Under the pieces are notes generated by a model. That model had not been told where the DNA came from. It searched no databases and was given only the letters and a program-made list of their open reading frames with translations. Positions 43,076 to 50,701 of a stretch of 64,000 bases of DNA are shown here, piece by piece. This stretch comes from a bacterium. GTDB lineage: Bacteria; Pseudomonadota; Gammaproteobacteria; Burkholderiales; Thiobacillaceae. The stretch spans positions 186,001 to 250,000 of the forward strand of contig WOUQ01000001.1 in NCBI GenBank assembly GCA_009772925.1, written 5' to 3'. Numbering within the stretch: the stretch's first letter is position 1; each line of letters begins with the position of its first letter. The position numbers were made by a program, and so were the translations under genes.

Positions 43076-44290
43076 ATGTCCAGACTCTGGTCCACCTACA
43101 CCGCCGCGCCGCATCGCGTCCTCTTCCTGCCCGGCGCGCTGCAAGCCGTCCTGGTCATGCTCTGGTGGGTGCTGGACCTGCAATTGCGCCGGGCCGGCGG
43201 CGAGGGCCTGGCCGTCGGCGGGCTGCCCGGCCCCGCCCTGCATGTCTGGTGGATGCTGTATGGCTGCTTGCCCTTCTTTATCTTCGGCTTTCTCTTCACC
43301 GCCATGCCCAACTGGCTGAACGGCCCCGCCATCCCGCGCGCGGCTTATGTCACGGCGGGCCTGGCGATGAGCCTGGGGGTGCTCGGGGTGTACCTGGGCG
43401 GCGTGCTGCCCTTTGCGCTGCCGGCCGGCCTTGCCCTGCACGCGGCGGGCTGGACCGTGGCGGTGCTGGCCCTGGGCCGTACCCTGCTGCGCGCGCCGCC
43501 GCAGGACAAGCTGCACTCCGCCCTCGCCAGTGTGGCGATCCTGCTGGGCTTGCTGGGCGACCTCGCCTTCCTGGCAATGCTGGTCGCGGACTGGACGCCG
43601 GGCTTGGCGGTGGCCGGCGCGCTCGGAATGTGGGGCTTCCTGACGCCCATCTTCCTGGTGGTCTGCCACCGCATGATTCCCTGGTTCACCAGCCGCGTCG
43701 TCCCCAACTACGTCATGCTGCGGCCCTACGGCCCGCTCTGGCTGCTGCTGGCGGGCTGCCTGCTGCGCGGCGCGCTGGAACTGGCGGGGCGCGGCGAACT
43801 GACCTGGCCGGTCGACCTGCTGATGGCTTTCCTGGTGTGGCGCTTTTCCGCCTGGTGGGGGCTCACGCGCGGCATCCGCCAGGTCTGGCTGCTGGCCATG
43901 CTGCACATCGCCTTCCTCTGGAGCGGCGTGGCTTTCGCCCTCTACGGTCTGGGCAGCCTGGCCGCTTTCGCGGGCTGGGGCTGGTCGCCGGGACAGGCGC
44001 CGGTGCATGCCCTGGGCATCGGCTTCTTCGCCACCATGTTGATCGCCATGGCGTCCAGAGTGAGCCTGGGGCATTCCGGCCGCGCCTTGCAGGCCGACGC
44101 GCTTACCTGGGGATTGTTCTGGCTCGTGCAGGCGGCGGCGCTGGCACGTGTGCTGCCGGATCTGGCGCCGGCGCTGCCGCGCTGGCCGATCGAGGCGGCC
44201 GGGCTGGTCTGGTTGCTGGGTTTCGCCATGTGGGCGTGGCGCTACGCGCCCATGTACTGGCGGCCGCGGGTGGACGGCAAGCCCGGTTAA
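43076..44290 (+). CDS. nnrS: NnrS family protein
   Basis: A heme- and copper-containing membrane protein that helps cells withstand nitric oxide and is co-regulated with denitrification genes. The 404-residue product has about twelve membrane segments. It has the family motifs APHRVLFLPGALQAV, CLPFFIFGFLFTAMPNWL, VVCHRMIPWFTSRVVPNY, LWSGVAFALYG and GFFATMLIAMASRVSLGHSG. A longer frame starts at 43007, but its first codons form a perfect FNR/DNR box, so the ATG at 43076 is taken as start. No clear ribosome binding site is visible for it. Confidence 0.92.
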   Translation: MSRLWSTYTAAPHRVLFLPGALQAVLVMLWWVLDLQLRRAGGEGLAVGGLPGPALHVWWMLYGCLPFFIFGFLFTAMPNWLNGPAIPRAAYVTAGLAMSLGVLGVYLGGVLPFALPAGLALHAAGWTVAVLALGRTLLRAPPQDKLHSALASVAILLGLLGDLAFLAMLVADWTPGLAVAGALGMWGFLTPIFLVVCHRMIPWFTSRVVPNYVMLRPYGPLWLLLAGCLLRGALELAGRGELTWPVDLLMAFLVWRFSAWWGLTRGIRQVWLLAMLHIAFLWSGVAFALYGLGSLAAFAGWGWSPGQAPVHALGIGFFATMLIAMASRVSLGHSGRALQADALTWGLFWLVQAAALARVLPDLAPALPRWPIEAAGLVWLLGFAMWAWRYAPMYWRPRVDGKPG

Positions 44291-44340
44291 CGAGCATGAC
44301 TTTGAGAAGACGCCCCGAAGCATAAAAGTCATGCCCGTTT

Positions 44341-44381
44341 CCCTCACCCCCAGCCCCTCTCCCGCTTGCGGGAGAGGGGAG
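44341..44381. repeat. GC-rich palindrome (family copy after nnrS)
   Basis: A C-rich half (CCCTCACCCCCAGCCCC) leads into a hairpin with arms CCCCTCTCCCGC and GCGGGAGAGGGG. It lies between the convergent nnrS and the CGCP-motif gene, inside a larger symmetric region: GCATGACTTT/AAAGTCATGC at 44294-44334, and GTTAACG at both 44286 and 44410. It is the same family as the DUF559 cassette repeats and could also act as a terminator. Confidence 0.7.
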
Positions 44382-44424
44382 CTTCAAGAGTCGCTGACGC
44401 GACTTTCACGTTAACGGGCGGCCG

Positions 44425-44838
44425 TCAGGCGGGCAGCAGCGGCGCCGCCTCCGCCGCGCGCACTAGGTGCAGGTGCGTGCGCTCGTCCCCATTGCGGGTG
44501 GCGAACAAGGCCTCGGCGCGGGGCCGCAGGGCATCCGGATCGGCGGCCGCGAGCACCAGGCGGAAGCGGTGGAAGCCCAGGGCGTCGCGCTGCGCCAGAC
44601 CCTCCTCCAGCCACCCCGCGAGCACCCGCGCGAGATCCTCCTCCCGCGCGCAGACGCGGATATGCACCAGCAGGCGGCCGCCCACGCTGAGCACGGTGGG
44701 ACCGCCGGACCGCCGCTCGATTTCCAGCCGCCGCAGCAGGTCGTCGGGACAGCCGCAGCCCAGACGTTCGCGCACGAAACCGCGCGCGAAGGCGAGCGGG
44801 TCGGGGCTTGCGGCGTGGTTTCCGGAAGTCGCGTCCAT
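44425..44838 (-). CDS. Conserved-looking protein of unknown function (CGCP motif)
   Basis: A 137-residue cytoplasmic protein. Its most distinctive part is FARGFVRERLGCGCPDDLLRRLEI near residues 17-40, with two Cys in a GCGCP motif that could bind metal. It ends in an alpha/beta region (FHRFRLVLAAADPDALRPRAEALF). The family was not recognised. The start at 44838 sits beside a 14-bp palindrome (GTCACCATGGTGAC, 44839-44852). It diverges from cheZ and converges on nnrS. Confidence 0.65.
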   Translation of the reverse strand: MDATSGNHAASPDPLAFARGFVRERLGCGCPDDLLRRLEIERRSGGPTVLSVGGRLLVHIRVCAREEDLARVLAGWLEEGLAQRDALGFHRFRLVLAAADPDALRPRAEALFATRNGDERTHLHLVRAAEAAPLLPA

Positions 44839-44947
44839 GTCACCATGGTGACCTCCCGCACGATGCGCGGCAAGCGGTGGCCCAGGGACGGCGGGCCCGC
44901 AAGTTTTTTGCGCGGTTGCCGATAAGCGCGGGCAGGAGGACGCGAAC

Positions 44948-45463
44948 ATGAATGATGTGGATGCACTGCGCCGGGACATCGTCAGCATGGTGGACGAACT
45001 GCGTTCGGCCATCGAGGACATCGGCGACGGCGGCATGTCGGAAGCGAATGTGGTCAGCAACGCCCGCGACCGCCTGCGTTACATCTCGGCCCTCACCGAG
45101 CAGGCGGCGGGCCGCACTCTCAACGCTGCGGAAACCATCGCCGACCGCCTGCATGCCCAGCGCGCGCGCGCCGAGGCCCTGATGGGCAGGACCCGTTCGC
45201 CGGCGCTGCGAGCTTTCCTCGCCGAATTGCGCGAGGAGCACCAACTCAGCGCTGCGGACACCAGCGAGATCATCCAGGCCCAGGCCTTCCAGGATCTGGT
45301 CGGCCAGGTGGTGAACAAGCTGATGGTGACGGTGCAGAAGATGGAGGATGGCCTCGTCCACCTGCTGGTGGATGACGAGCCCGACCCCGGACTCCTGGCC
45401 GGTCCCGCCGTCACGCCCCGGGCGGCGATTTCCCAGGACGACGTCGATAGCCTGTTCGACTGA
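44948..45463 (+). CDS. cheZ: Protein phosphatase CheZ
   Basis: Dephosphorylates CheY-P. The 171-residue, all-helical protein has the catalytic signature IIQAQAFQDLVGQVV, with Asp116 and Gln120 in the D-x3-Q arrangement of CheZ. Its C-terminal tail (SQDDVDSLFD) matches the CheY-docking peptide. GGAGGACGCGAAC precedes the ATG. It is shorter than enteric CheZ, lacking part of the long hairpin. No cheY, cheA or flagellar gene lies in this window, so it is either an orphan or acts on CheY encoded elsewhere. Confidence 0.9.
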   Translation: MNDVDALRRDIVSMVDELRSAIEDIGDGGMSEANVVSNARDRLRYISALTEQAAGRTLNAAETIADRLHAQRARAEALMGRTRSPALRAFLAELREEHQLSAADTSEIIQAQAFQDLVGQVVNKLMVTVQKMEDGLVHLLVDDEPDPGLLAGPAVTPRAAISQDDVDSLFD

Positions 45464-45488
45464 GACGGCGGAGGGGTCACCCGCCGTC
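45464..45488. terminator. Hairpin between cheZ and the 35-residue gene
   Basis: An 8-bp GC stem (GACGGCGG/CCGCCGTC) with a 9-nt loop right after the cheZ stop, between convergent genes. It lacks a T run, so intrinsic termination is uncertain. Confidence 0.35.
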
Positions 45489-45498
45489 CCGGCGTGGC

Positions 45499-45606
45499 TC
45501 AAACCACGGTGAACAGGTACAGCATGCCGAAGTGGAAGACGATGAAGAGGACCACACCGTAGAAGACGGCGGCGTTTTCGCTTTTCTCGAAGGCTTTTTG
45601 CAACAT
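45499..45606 (-). CDS. 35-residue single-pass membrane protein
   Basis: A small frame (ATG at 45606, TGA at 45499) encoding MLQKAFEKSENAAVFYGV, a hydrophobic helix (VVLFIVFHFGMLYLFTVV) and nothing else. TGGAGAAT is a good ribosome binding site 5 bp upstream. A FNR/DNR-type box (TTGATGATTGTCAA) lies 85 bp upstream, at the end of nirN. Its size, a His inside the helix, and its placement recall the tiny subunits of respiratory oxidases and reductases. The partner is unknown. It is too short for routine gene finding. Confidence 0.7.
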   Translation of the reverse strand: MLQKAFEKSENAAVFYGVVLFIVFHFGMLYLFTVV

Positions 45607-45690
45607 GGCGATTCTCCAGAGGGTTAGGGGTTGGGGTGTGCGTCGCGGGAAAACGATAGGGGCCATGCCTGTCCGGGTCCAGACCGCGCT

Positions 45691-45704
45691 TTGATGATTG
45701 TCAA
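45691..45704. promoter_or_regulatory. FNR/DNR-type box before the 35-residue gene
   Basis: TTGATGATTGTCAA matches TTGAT-N4-ATCAA at 9 of 10 positions and closely resembles the third box of the nirS-nor region. The nirN stop codon is 2 bp away, so on the minus strand it can only serve the small gene at 45606. A centre at -41.5 would give a leader of about 50 nt. Confidence 0.7.
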
Positions 45705-45706
45705 CA

Positions 45707-47314
45707 TCAGTGGCTGGTGCCGGCCGACAGCCGGGTCTTGTTCCACACGTTGTACTTGCCGACCGGGCGCTTCATGGGCAGGCGCTTGACCTCCTTCAGG
45801 GTCTTCGCGTCGTAGACGATCAAGGCGCCGTCCATCTCCCACAGGGAGACCAGGGCGTATTTTCCGTAACGGTCGAACTCCACGTGCGTGGCGGTCTTGC
45901 CCGGTTCGGGTTTCAGGTCCGCCACCACTTCCAGACTGCGCTTGTCGATGACGTGCATGACGTCGCGGTTCTTGCCAAAGAACACGTCCGCCCAGGCGTA
46001 GGGCGTTTCCTCGTGGCTGCGCAGGAAGAAGCCGGGACCGGCGGTGGGGATGACCTTCAGCGTCTTCCACGTCTTCATGTCGATGACCTGGATGTGGCCG
46101 TCCTTCAGGTTGGGCGAGGCCATCACCGGATGGGTGACGCCTTTCTCGTCGGTCCAGTCCCAGGTGATGCCGGAACCCAGGTGCGGCATGCCTGGAATGT
46201 CCAGCTCGGCGATCTTGCGGCCGACGCCCATGTGCACCACCTGACCCTTGGGCACGTCGCGGGAGGCGCCCATCAGGTAGTTGTAGCTCTGGTCGAAAAA
46301 GAAATCGTCGAGGATCTGGTCGAGCACGATCTGGCGCACCGGCAGGGGACCGGGCTCGGGGATGGCCTCCTTGTACTGATAGTCGTGCACCAGACCCTTG
46401 TAGACCGGGCGGCCGTCGTAGGGGATTTCCCACACTTCCGGGATGTCCTTCAACGCCGCCACGAAGCTGGCGCGCGGACGTGCGTCGTAGACCGCCGAGA
46501 CGCGCGAGGTCTTGCCGTTCCTGGCTACCACGGGAATCACCTTGACCAGGGACAGGTCCTTGCCGGACAGCGCCACCAGGGTATGCGGCAGGTAATTCGC
46601 CACCATGACGTATTGCCCATCGGAGGACACGGCGACGTTGCGCGTGTTGATGCCGGCGCGGATCTCGGCCACCACCTTCAGGTTCCACAGGTCGTACTTG
46701 GTGATCCAGCCATCCCGGCTGGCCCAGTAAACGAAGCGCCCGTCCGGGGTGAACTTGGGGCCGCCGTGCAGGGCATAGCGGGTCTGGAAGCGGTGGAAGG
46801 GTTCCATGACGTCGCCATCCAGCACGCTGATGTGGTGGTCGCCGTGCTCCACCACCAGGGTGACGTTGGTCGGATCGGCCTTGAACACCGGCTTGGCCGG
46901 CAGGCCGACGTTCTCCGCGTTGACGATGTGGGAGGCCTTGATGTCGTCCGCGTCCCACTTCGGCGGAATCTTGTTGGGGGTGTAGATCCAGGCGGTCAGG
47001 GCCTGCATCTCGTCCTCTTTCAGCATCTCCTTGAAACCGGGCATCTGCGTGGCCGGCAGGCCCTCGGCGATGGCCTTGTAGGCGTCGGCCTTCTTCAGCC
47101 GGCCCAGGGATTCCGGCAGCAGGGTGGGGCCCATGCCGCCCAGGCGGTTGGGGGCGTGGCAGGACAGGCAGTGGGTCTCGTAGAGCTTTTCGGGGTCGGG
47201 GGCGGCGTGGGCGAAGCCGGACCATGCGAGCCATGCCCATGCCGTCATCCATGGCAAGGAGGACAGCAATTTCCCGTGGAACGCGCGGTGGGAATGCCGA
47301 GCTTGCACCCTCAT
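45707..47314 (-). CDS. nirN: Heme d1 biosynthesis cytochrome NirN (dihydro-heme d1 dehydrogenase)
   Basis: A periplasmic protein that finishes heme d1 by introducing the acrylate double bond. From the ATG at 47314 it has 535 residues. A signal region (to about 37, ending WSGFAHA), a cytochrome c domain with CLSCH at 49-53, and a cytochrome d1-type propeller similar to NirS are present; it ends GKYNVWNKTRLSAG. The frame extends back to 47443, 2 bp after the nirJ stop. That stretch is two GC-rich palindromes, and the 47314 ATG itself lies in one of them. Downstream ATG 47248 is also possible but would shorten the signal. It is the last gene of the nir operon. Confidence 0.93.
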   Translation of the reverse strand: MRVQARHSHRAFHGKLLSSLPWMTAWAWLAWSGFAHAAPDPEKLYETHCLSCHAPNRLGGMGPTLLPESLGRLKKADAYKAIAEGLPATQMPGFKEMLKEDEMQALTAWIYTPNKIPPKWDADDIKASHIVNAENVGLPAKPVFKADPTNVTLVVEHGDHHISVLDGDVMEPFHRFQTRYALHGGPKFTPDGRFVYWASRDGWITKYDLWNLKVVAEIRAGINTRNVAVSSDGQYVMVANYLPHTLVALSGKDLSLVKVIPVVARNGKTSRVSAVYDARPRASFVAALKDIPEVWEIPYDGRPVYKGLVHDYQYKEAIPEPGPLPVRQIVLDQILDDFFFDQSYNYLMGASRDVPKGQVVHMGVGRKIAELDIPGMPHLGSGITWDWTDEKGVTHPVMASPNLKDGHIQVIDMKTWKTLKVIPTAGPGFFLRSHEETPYAWADVFFGKNRDVMHVIDKRSLEVVADLKPEPGKTATHVEFDRYGKYALVSLWEMDGALIVYDAKTLKEVKRLPMKRPVGKYNVWNKTRLSAGTSH

Positions 47315-47383
47315 CCCCAGCCCTTCCCCCGCGGGGGGAAGGGGGTGGAACCCTCTCCCTCCGGGAGAGGGCAGGGTAAGGGA
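47308..47383. repeat. Two adjacent GC-rich palindromes at the 5' end of nirN
   Basis: The first (47308-47348) has the C-rich lead CCCTCATCCCCAGCCC and a hairpin CCCTTCCCCC-GC-GGGGGGAAGGG. The second (47351-47383) is CCCTCTCCC-TCC-GGGAGAGGG plus a short tail. Both belong to the family seen at the DUF559 cassette. They separate nirJ from nirN and are in frame with nirN. Confidence 0.75.
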
Positions 47384-47444
47384 GCGACGCGGGCGTACCG
47401 GTAAGGGCGGCATGCACCGCGGGGTATCGCGGATATCTGTCATG

Positions 47445-48620
47445 TCAGGCCTCCATGGCCATGGGGGTGATAAGGCTGCCGCTCACGCCGATTTCCTCAT
47501 CCTCCAGATAGCAGCCCGGGTCTTCCGCCCAGAAGTCGCCGGTGGTCTGCCAGGCGCGCACGCGGGTGTTGCCGTTGCAGAGGTCGAGGTGGCGGCACCG
47601 GGCGCAGCGGCCCACCACCGGCCGGGGCGATTGCTTCAGGCCGGCCATGAGGGGATCGGCGGTGTCGGCCCAGATCTCGCCGAAGGGGCGCTGGCGCACG
47701 TTGCCGAGGGGGTAGTTCCACCACATGGTGTCTGGATGGACGTCGCCCAGGTTGTCGATGTTGGCCACGTTCACACCACTGGCATTGCCGCCCCATTGCA
47801 CGAGTTTCTGCCGGATATGCTCGTACTGTTCCGGGAAGCGGGCCGCCACCCAGTGCAGCAGGTAGACGCCGTCGGCGTCGTTGTTGCCGGTGACGAATTC
47901 CTTCGGCCGGCCCGCCTGCACATGGCGCCAGCAGCGGTCGAGGAGCAGGTCCATGGCGGCGCGGGTGGTGCGGAAGTGGGCGTCGTCCTTGCGGTTCTTG
48001 TTGCCCCGTCCCGCGTAGTTCAGGTGGGACAGGTAGAACTTGTCGATGGACTCCGATTCCATCAAATCCAGCAGGGCCGGGAAGTCCCCGGCGTTCTCCT
48101 GCGCGAGGGTGAAGCGGATGCCGACCTTGGCGCCCGCATCCCGGCACAAGCGCACGCCGTGCAAGGCGGCGTCGAAGGCGCCTTGCTTGCGGCGGAAGCG
48201 GTCATGGGTCTCTTTGATGCCGTCCAGGCTGATGCCCACGTAGTCGAAGCCGGTGGCGGCGATGGCCTCGACGTTATCGGCGTTGACCAGGGTGCCGTTG
48301 CTGGACAGGCCGACGTAGAAGCCCATGGCCTTGGCGCGCCGGCCGATGTCGAAGATGTCCGGCCGCAGCAGCGGCTCGCCGCCGGAAAGGATGAGGACGG
48401 GCACCCGCGCCGCCTGCAGGTCGTCCATGACGCGGAAGACATCCTGCGTCGCCAGCTCGCCCGGGAAGTCCTTGTCGGCGGAGATGGAGTAGCAGTGCTT
48501 GCAGGTCAGGTTGCAGCGCCGCACCAGGTTCCAGATCACCACCGGCCCGGGCGGGTTGCGCTTGGGTCGCACCGGGGTGGGGTGGACGAGTTCCTGCATG
48601 AACTGGGTGACGCGGAACAT
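47445..48620 (-). CDS. nirJ: Heme d1 biosynthesis radical SAM protein NirJ
   Basis: A radical SAM enzyme that replaces propionate side chains on the heme d1 precursor with keto groups. The 391-residue protein has the N-terminal cluster CNLTCKHC (Cys36, Cys40, Cys43), the GGEPLLR motif, and a C-terminal SPASM-like cysteine cluster (GRCARCRHLDLCNGNTRVRA). GGAGAA precedes the ATG at 48620. The nirH stop is 2 bp upstream. The longer frame runs into nirH and is not used. Confidence 0.95.
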   Translation of the reverse strand: MFRVTQFMQELVHPTPVRPKRNPPGPVVIWNLVRRCNLTCKHCYSISADKDFPGELATQDVFRVMDDLQAARVPVLILSGGEPLLRPDIFDIGRRAKAMGFYVGLSSNGTLVNADNVEAIAATGFDYVGISLDGIKETHDRFRRKQGAFDAALHGVRLCRDAGAKVGIRFTLAQENAGDFPALLDLMESESIDKFYLSHLNYAGRGNKNRKDDAHFRTTRAAMDLLLDRCWRHVQAGRPKEFVTGNNDADGVYLLHWVAARFPEQYEHIRQKLVQWGGNASGVNVANIDNLGDVHPDTMWWNYPLGNVRQRPFGEIWADTADPLMAGLKQSPRPVVGRCARCRHLDLCNGNTRVRAWQTTGDFWAEDPGCYLEDEEIGVSGSLITPMAMEA

Positions 48621-48622
48621 GA

Positions 48623-49156
48623 TTAGCGTTCTCCGGAGGCGGGTTCGGTCAGGCGCAGCCCGGTCTTCTTGAGGATGTGGCTGCTGTAGAGGATGTCGCG
48701 CGCGCGCAGAGCCGGGCCCAGCAGGGCGGCGATGTGCTCCGCCTGGGTTTCCACCTCCTCGCGCGAATGGCCGTGCACCATGGCGAACAGGTTGTAGGGC
48801 CACATCGGTGGCCGGCGCGGTCGCCGGTAGCAATGGCTGACGCAGTCGAGACGGCCGACCGCCTCGCCGAGCGCGTCGATGCGCGCGTCGTCCACGTCCC
48901 AGACGGTCATGCCGTTGGCGACGTAGCCCAGCGCGTAATGGTTGGGCACCACGCCGATGCGGCGGATGACGCCGCTGTCCAGCATGGCGCGCAGCCGGCC
49001 GATGACTTCCTCCGGCGGCAGGCCGAGCTGGTCGGCGAGCTGGTGGTAGGGCCGCGGCACCAGCGGCAGGCCGCCCTGGCTGGCGCGCACCAGCCGGCGA
49101 TCGACGTCGTCCAGCTTGTGCGTGGCGGCGGTGGGCCTGCTGTGGGGCGTGGACAT
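48623..49156 (-). CDS. nirH: Siroheme decarboxylase subunit NirH
   Basis: One of the AsnC/Lrp-like proteins that decarboxylate siroheme to didecarboxysiroheme on the way to heme d1. The 177-residue protein has an N-terminal winged-helix-like region (RPYHQLADQLGLPPEEVIGRLRAML). The C-terminal ferredoxin-like half has CYRRPRR and WPYNLFAMVHGHS, and ends SSHILKKTGLRL. Assigned to NirH rather than NirG or NirL by operon order and its C-terminal LKKTGLR. It lies 24 bp after nirG. Confidence 0.88.
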   Translation of the reverse strand: MSTPHSRPTAATHKLDDVDRRLVRASQGGLPLVPRPYHQLADQLGLPPEEVIGRLRAMLDSGVIRRIGVVPNHYALGYVANGMTVWDVDDARIDALGEAVGRLDCVSHCYRRPRRPPMWPYNLFAMVHGHSREEVETQAEHIAALLGPALRARDILYSSHILKKTGLRLTEPASGER

Positions 49157-49180
49157 GGCCTTGATCCTTGCGTCGCCAGC

Positions 49181-49645
49181 TCAGGCTTGCAGCCTGAGTT
49201 CGACGAAGTACTCCCGCTCCTTGGGGAAGCGGAAGACCTCCAGGCCGGTGGACGTCTCGATGCGCGCGCAGGCCTTCTCGGCCCGGCGCGGCGTCTCCGC
49301 GGCCACCACGAACCACATGTTGAGGGCGTGCTCGCGGCGGTAGTTGTGCGCCACTTCCGGCTGCGCGTTGACCACCAGGGCGATCTCCTCGTAATCCGCT
49401 TCCGGCACCGCCATGGCGGCGAGCAGATTGACGCCGCCCATGCGGTCGGCGTTGAACAGCGGGCCGAAGCGGGTGAGGGTGCGTTCCTGCAGCAGGCGCT
49501 CGATGCGCGCGATCAATTGCCGCTCACTGACGTTGAGACGGTCGGCGAAGGCCAGGAAAGGCCGCTCCGCGAGGGGAAAGTCGCCCTGCATGAGATTGAT
49601 GATGCGCCGGTCCAACTCGTCGAGCGGCCGGGCGGTGGGGCTCAT
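49181..49645 (-). CDS. nirG: Siroheme decarboxylase subunit NirG
   Basis: A 154-residue AsnC-like subunit of the siroheme decarboxylase. Its HTH-like half reads LDELDRRIINLMQGDFPLAERPFLAFADRLNVSERQLIARI. The ligand-binding half has EVAHNYRREHALNMWFVVAAE, including the His of HNYxREH that marks the NirD/NirG type. The start at 49645 overlaps the nirDL stop as ATGA. Longer frames are antisense-like readthrough of nirDL. Confidence 0.9.
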   Translation of the reverse strand: MSPTARPLDELDRRIINLMQGDFPLAERPFLAFADRLNVSERQLIARIERLLQERTLTRFGPLFNADRMGGVNLLAAMAVPEADYEEIALVVNAQPEVAHNYRREHALNMWFVVAAETPRRAEKACARIETSTGLEVFRFPKEREYFVELRLQA

Positions 49646-50691
49646 GCCGCGCGCTCCAGCGGGTGCTCGCCACCACCCGACGGCGCGTGGCGGGTACCGC
49701 ACTGCTTGAAGCGGCGTCGCGAGAATAGCGGCGCGCAGGTGAGGTCCGCGAGGTCGAACTCGGCGCTCAGGCCGGCGCGCAGGCGGTCCACCTCGGCCAG
49801 CACGGCGGAGCGGTCGCGGCCGTGCACCATGGAGAACAGGTTGTAACGCCAGTCCGGGTCGCGGCGCGGTCGGCGGTAGCAGAGGGTGACCGCCGGTTCG
49901 CCGGCCAGGCGGCGGCCCACTTCGCCCACCCGCTGGTCGGGAATGTCCCACACCACCATGGCGTTGGCGGTGTAACCCAGTTCGCGATGGCGCACGACGA
50001 CGCCGAAGCGGCGCAGCACGCCGAGCGCGAGCAGGCGTTCGAGGCGGGCGATGACCGCCTCCTCGCGCCAGCCCAGGCGGGCGGCGAGCGCCGCGTAGGG
50101 ACGCGGGACGAGGGCGAGGCCGTCGTCGAGCGCGGCGGCCAGGGCGTGGTCTTCCGCCTCCAGGCCGGCGCGCAGGCGCTGCGCCGAGGCGGCGGCGCCG
50201 GCGCCGTCCAGGTGTGCACGCGGGCGGCCGCCGCCGGCCAGATCGAAGCCGAGATCGATGTGGAAGTCCTCGAGCATGGGCAGGTCGAGGACGGCGCCTC
50301 CCGCCACCGCGCCGATCTCGCCCAGCACCGCGTCGACGCGTGCGCGGCTGGGCGCGGCGAGTACGAACCACAGGTTGTAGCGGTGCTCGCGCTCGTAATT
50401 GTGGTTCACCTCGGGGTAGGCGTTGATGGCGGCGGCGACGCTTTCCAGGCGCGCCTCATCGACCGCCACCGCGGCCAGCGTGCTCCAGCCCAGAGTATGC
50501 GGGCGGAACACCGCGCCGACGCGCGAGACCACGCCGCGCGCGGCGAGATCGCGCAGGCGCGCGATGACCGCGTCCTCCGCCAGGCCCAGCGCGTCGCCCA
50601 GGCGGGCGTAGGGGCGGGAGGTGAGCGGGAAGTCGCGCTGCCAGTCGTTGAGCAGGCGGAATTCGCAATCGGGCAGGTCGGCGGGGTGCAT
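49642..50691 (-). CDS. nirDL: Siroheme decarboxylase fusion NirDL
   Basis: A 349-residue fusion of two AsnC-like subunits. The NirD half (about 1-160) contains EVNHNYEREHRYNLWFVLAA. The NirL half (about 170-349) contains VPRPYAALAARLGWREEAVIARL, LCYRRPRRDPDWRYNLFSMVHG and a C-terminal CGTRHA. Separate nirD and nirL genes occur in Pseudomonas; fused forms are known in other denitrifiers. AGGAG overlapping the nirF stop precedes the ATG at 50691. It overlaps nirG by 4 bp. Confidence 0.92.
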   Translation of the reverse strand: MHPADLPDCEFRLLNDWQRDFPLTSRPYARLGDALGLAEDAVIARLRDLAARGVVSRVGAVFRPHTLGWSTLAAVAVDEARLESVAAAINAYPEVNHNYEREHRYNLWFVLAAPSRARVDAVLGEIGAVAGGAVLDLPMLEDFHIDLGFDLAGGGRPRAHLDGAGAAASAQRLRAGLEAEDHALAAALDDGLALVPRPYAALAARLGWREEAVIARLERLLALGVLRRFGVVVRHRELGYTANAMVVWDIPDQRVGEVGRRLAGEPAVTLCYRRPRRDPDWRYNLFSMVHGRDRSAVLAEVDRLRAGLSAEFDLADLTCAPLFSRRRFKQCGTRHAPSGGGEHPLERAA

Positions 50692-50701
50692 GGCGTGCTC
50701 C

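Noticed and set aside
44839-44852. GTCACCATGGTGAC, a perfect 14-bp palindrome
   Set aside because: It abuts the start codon of the CGCP-motif gene and contains an NcoI-like core that is common by chance in such sequence. There is no second copy or known consensus.
45707-47314. Second copy of nirS
   Set aside because: The cytochrome c plus d1 layout is shared, but the C-terminus, length and operon-end position fit NirN. NirS is at 52486-54195.
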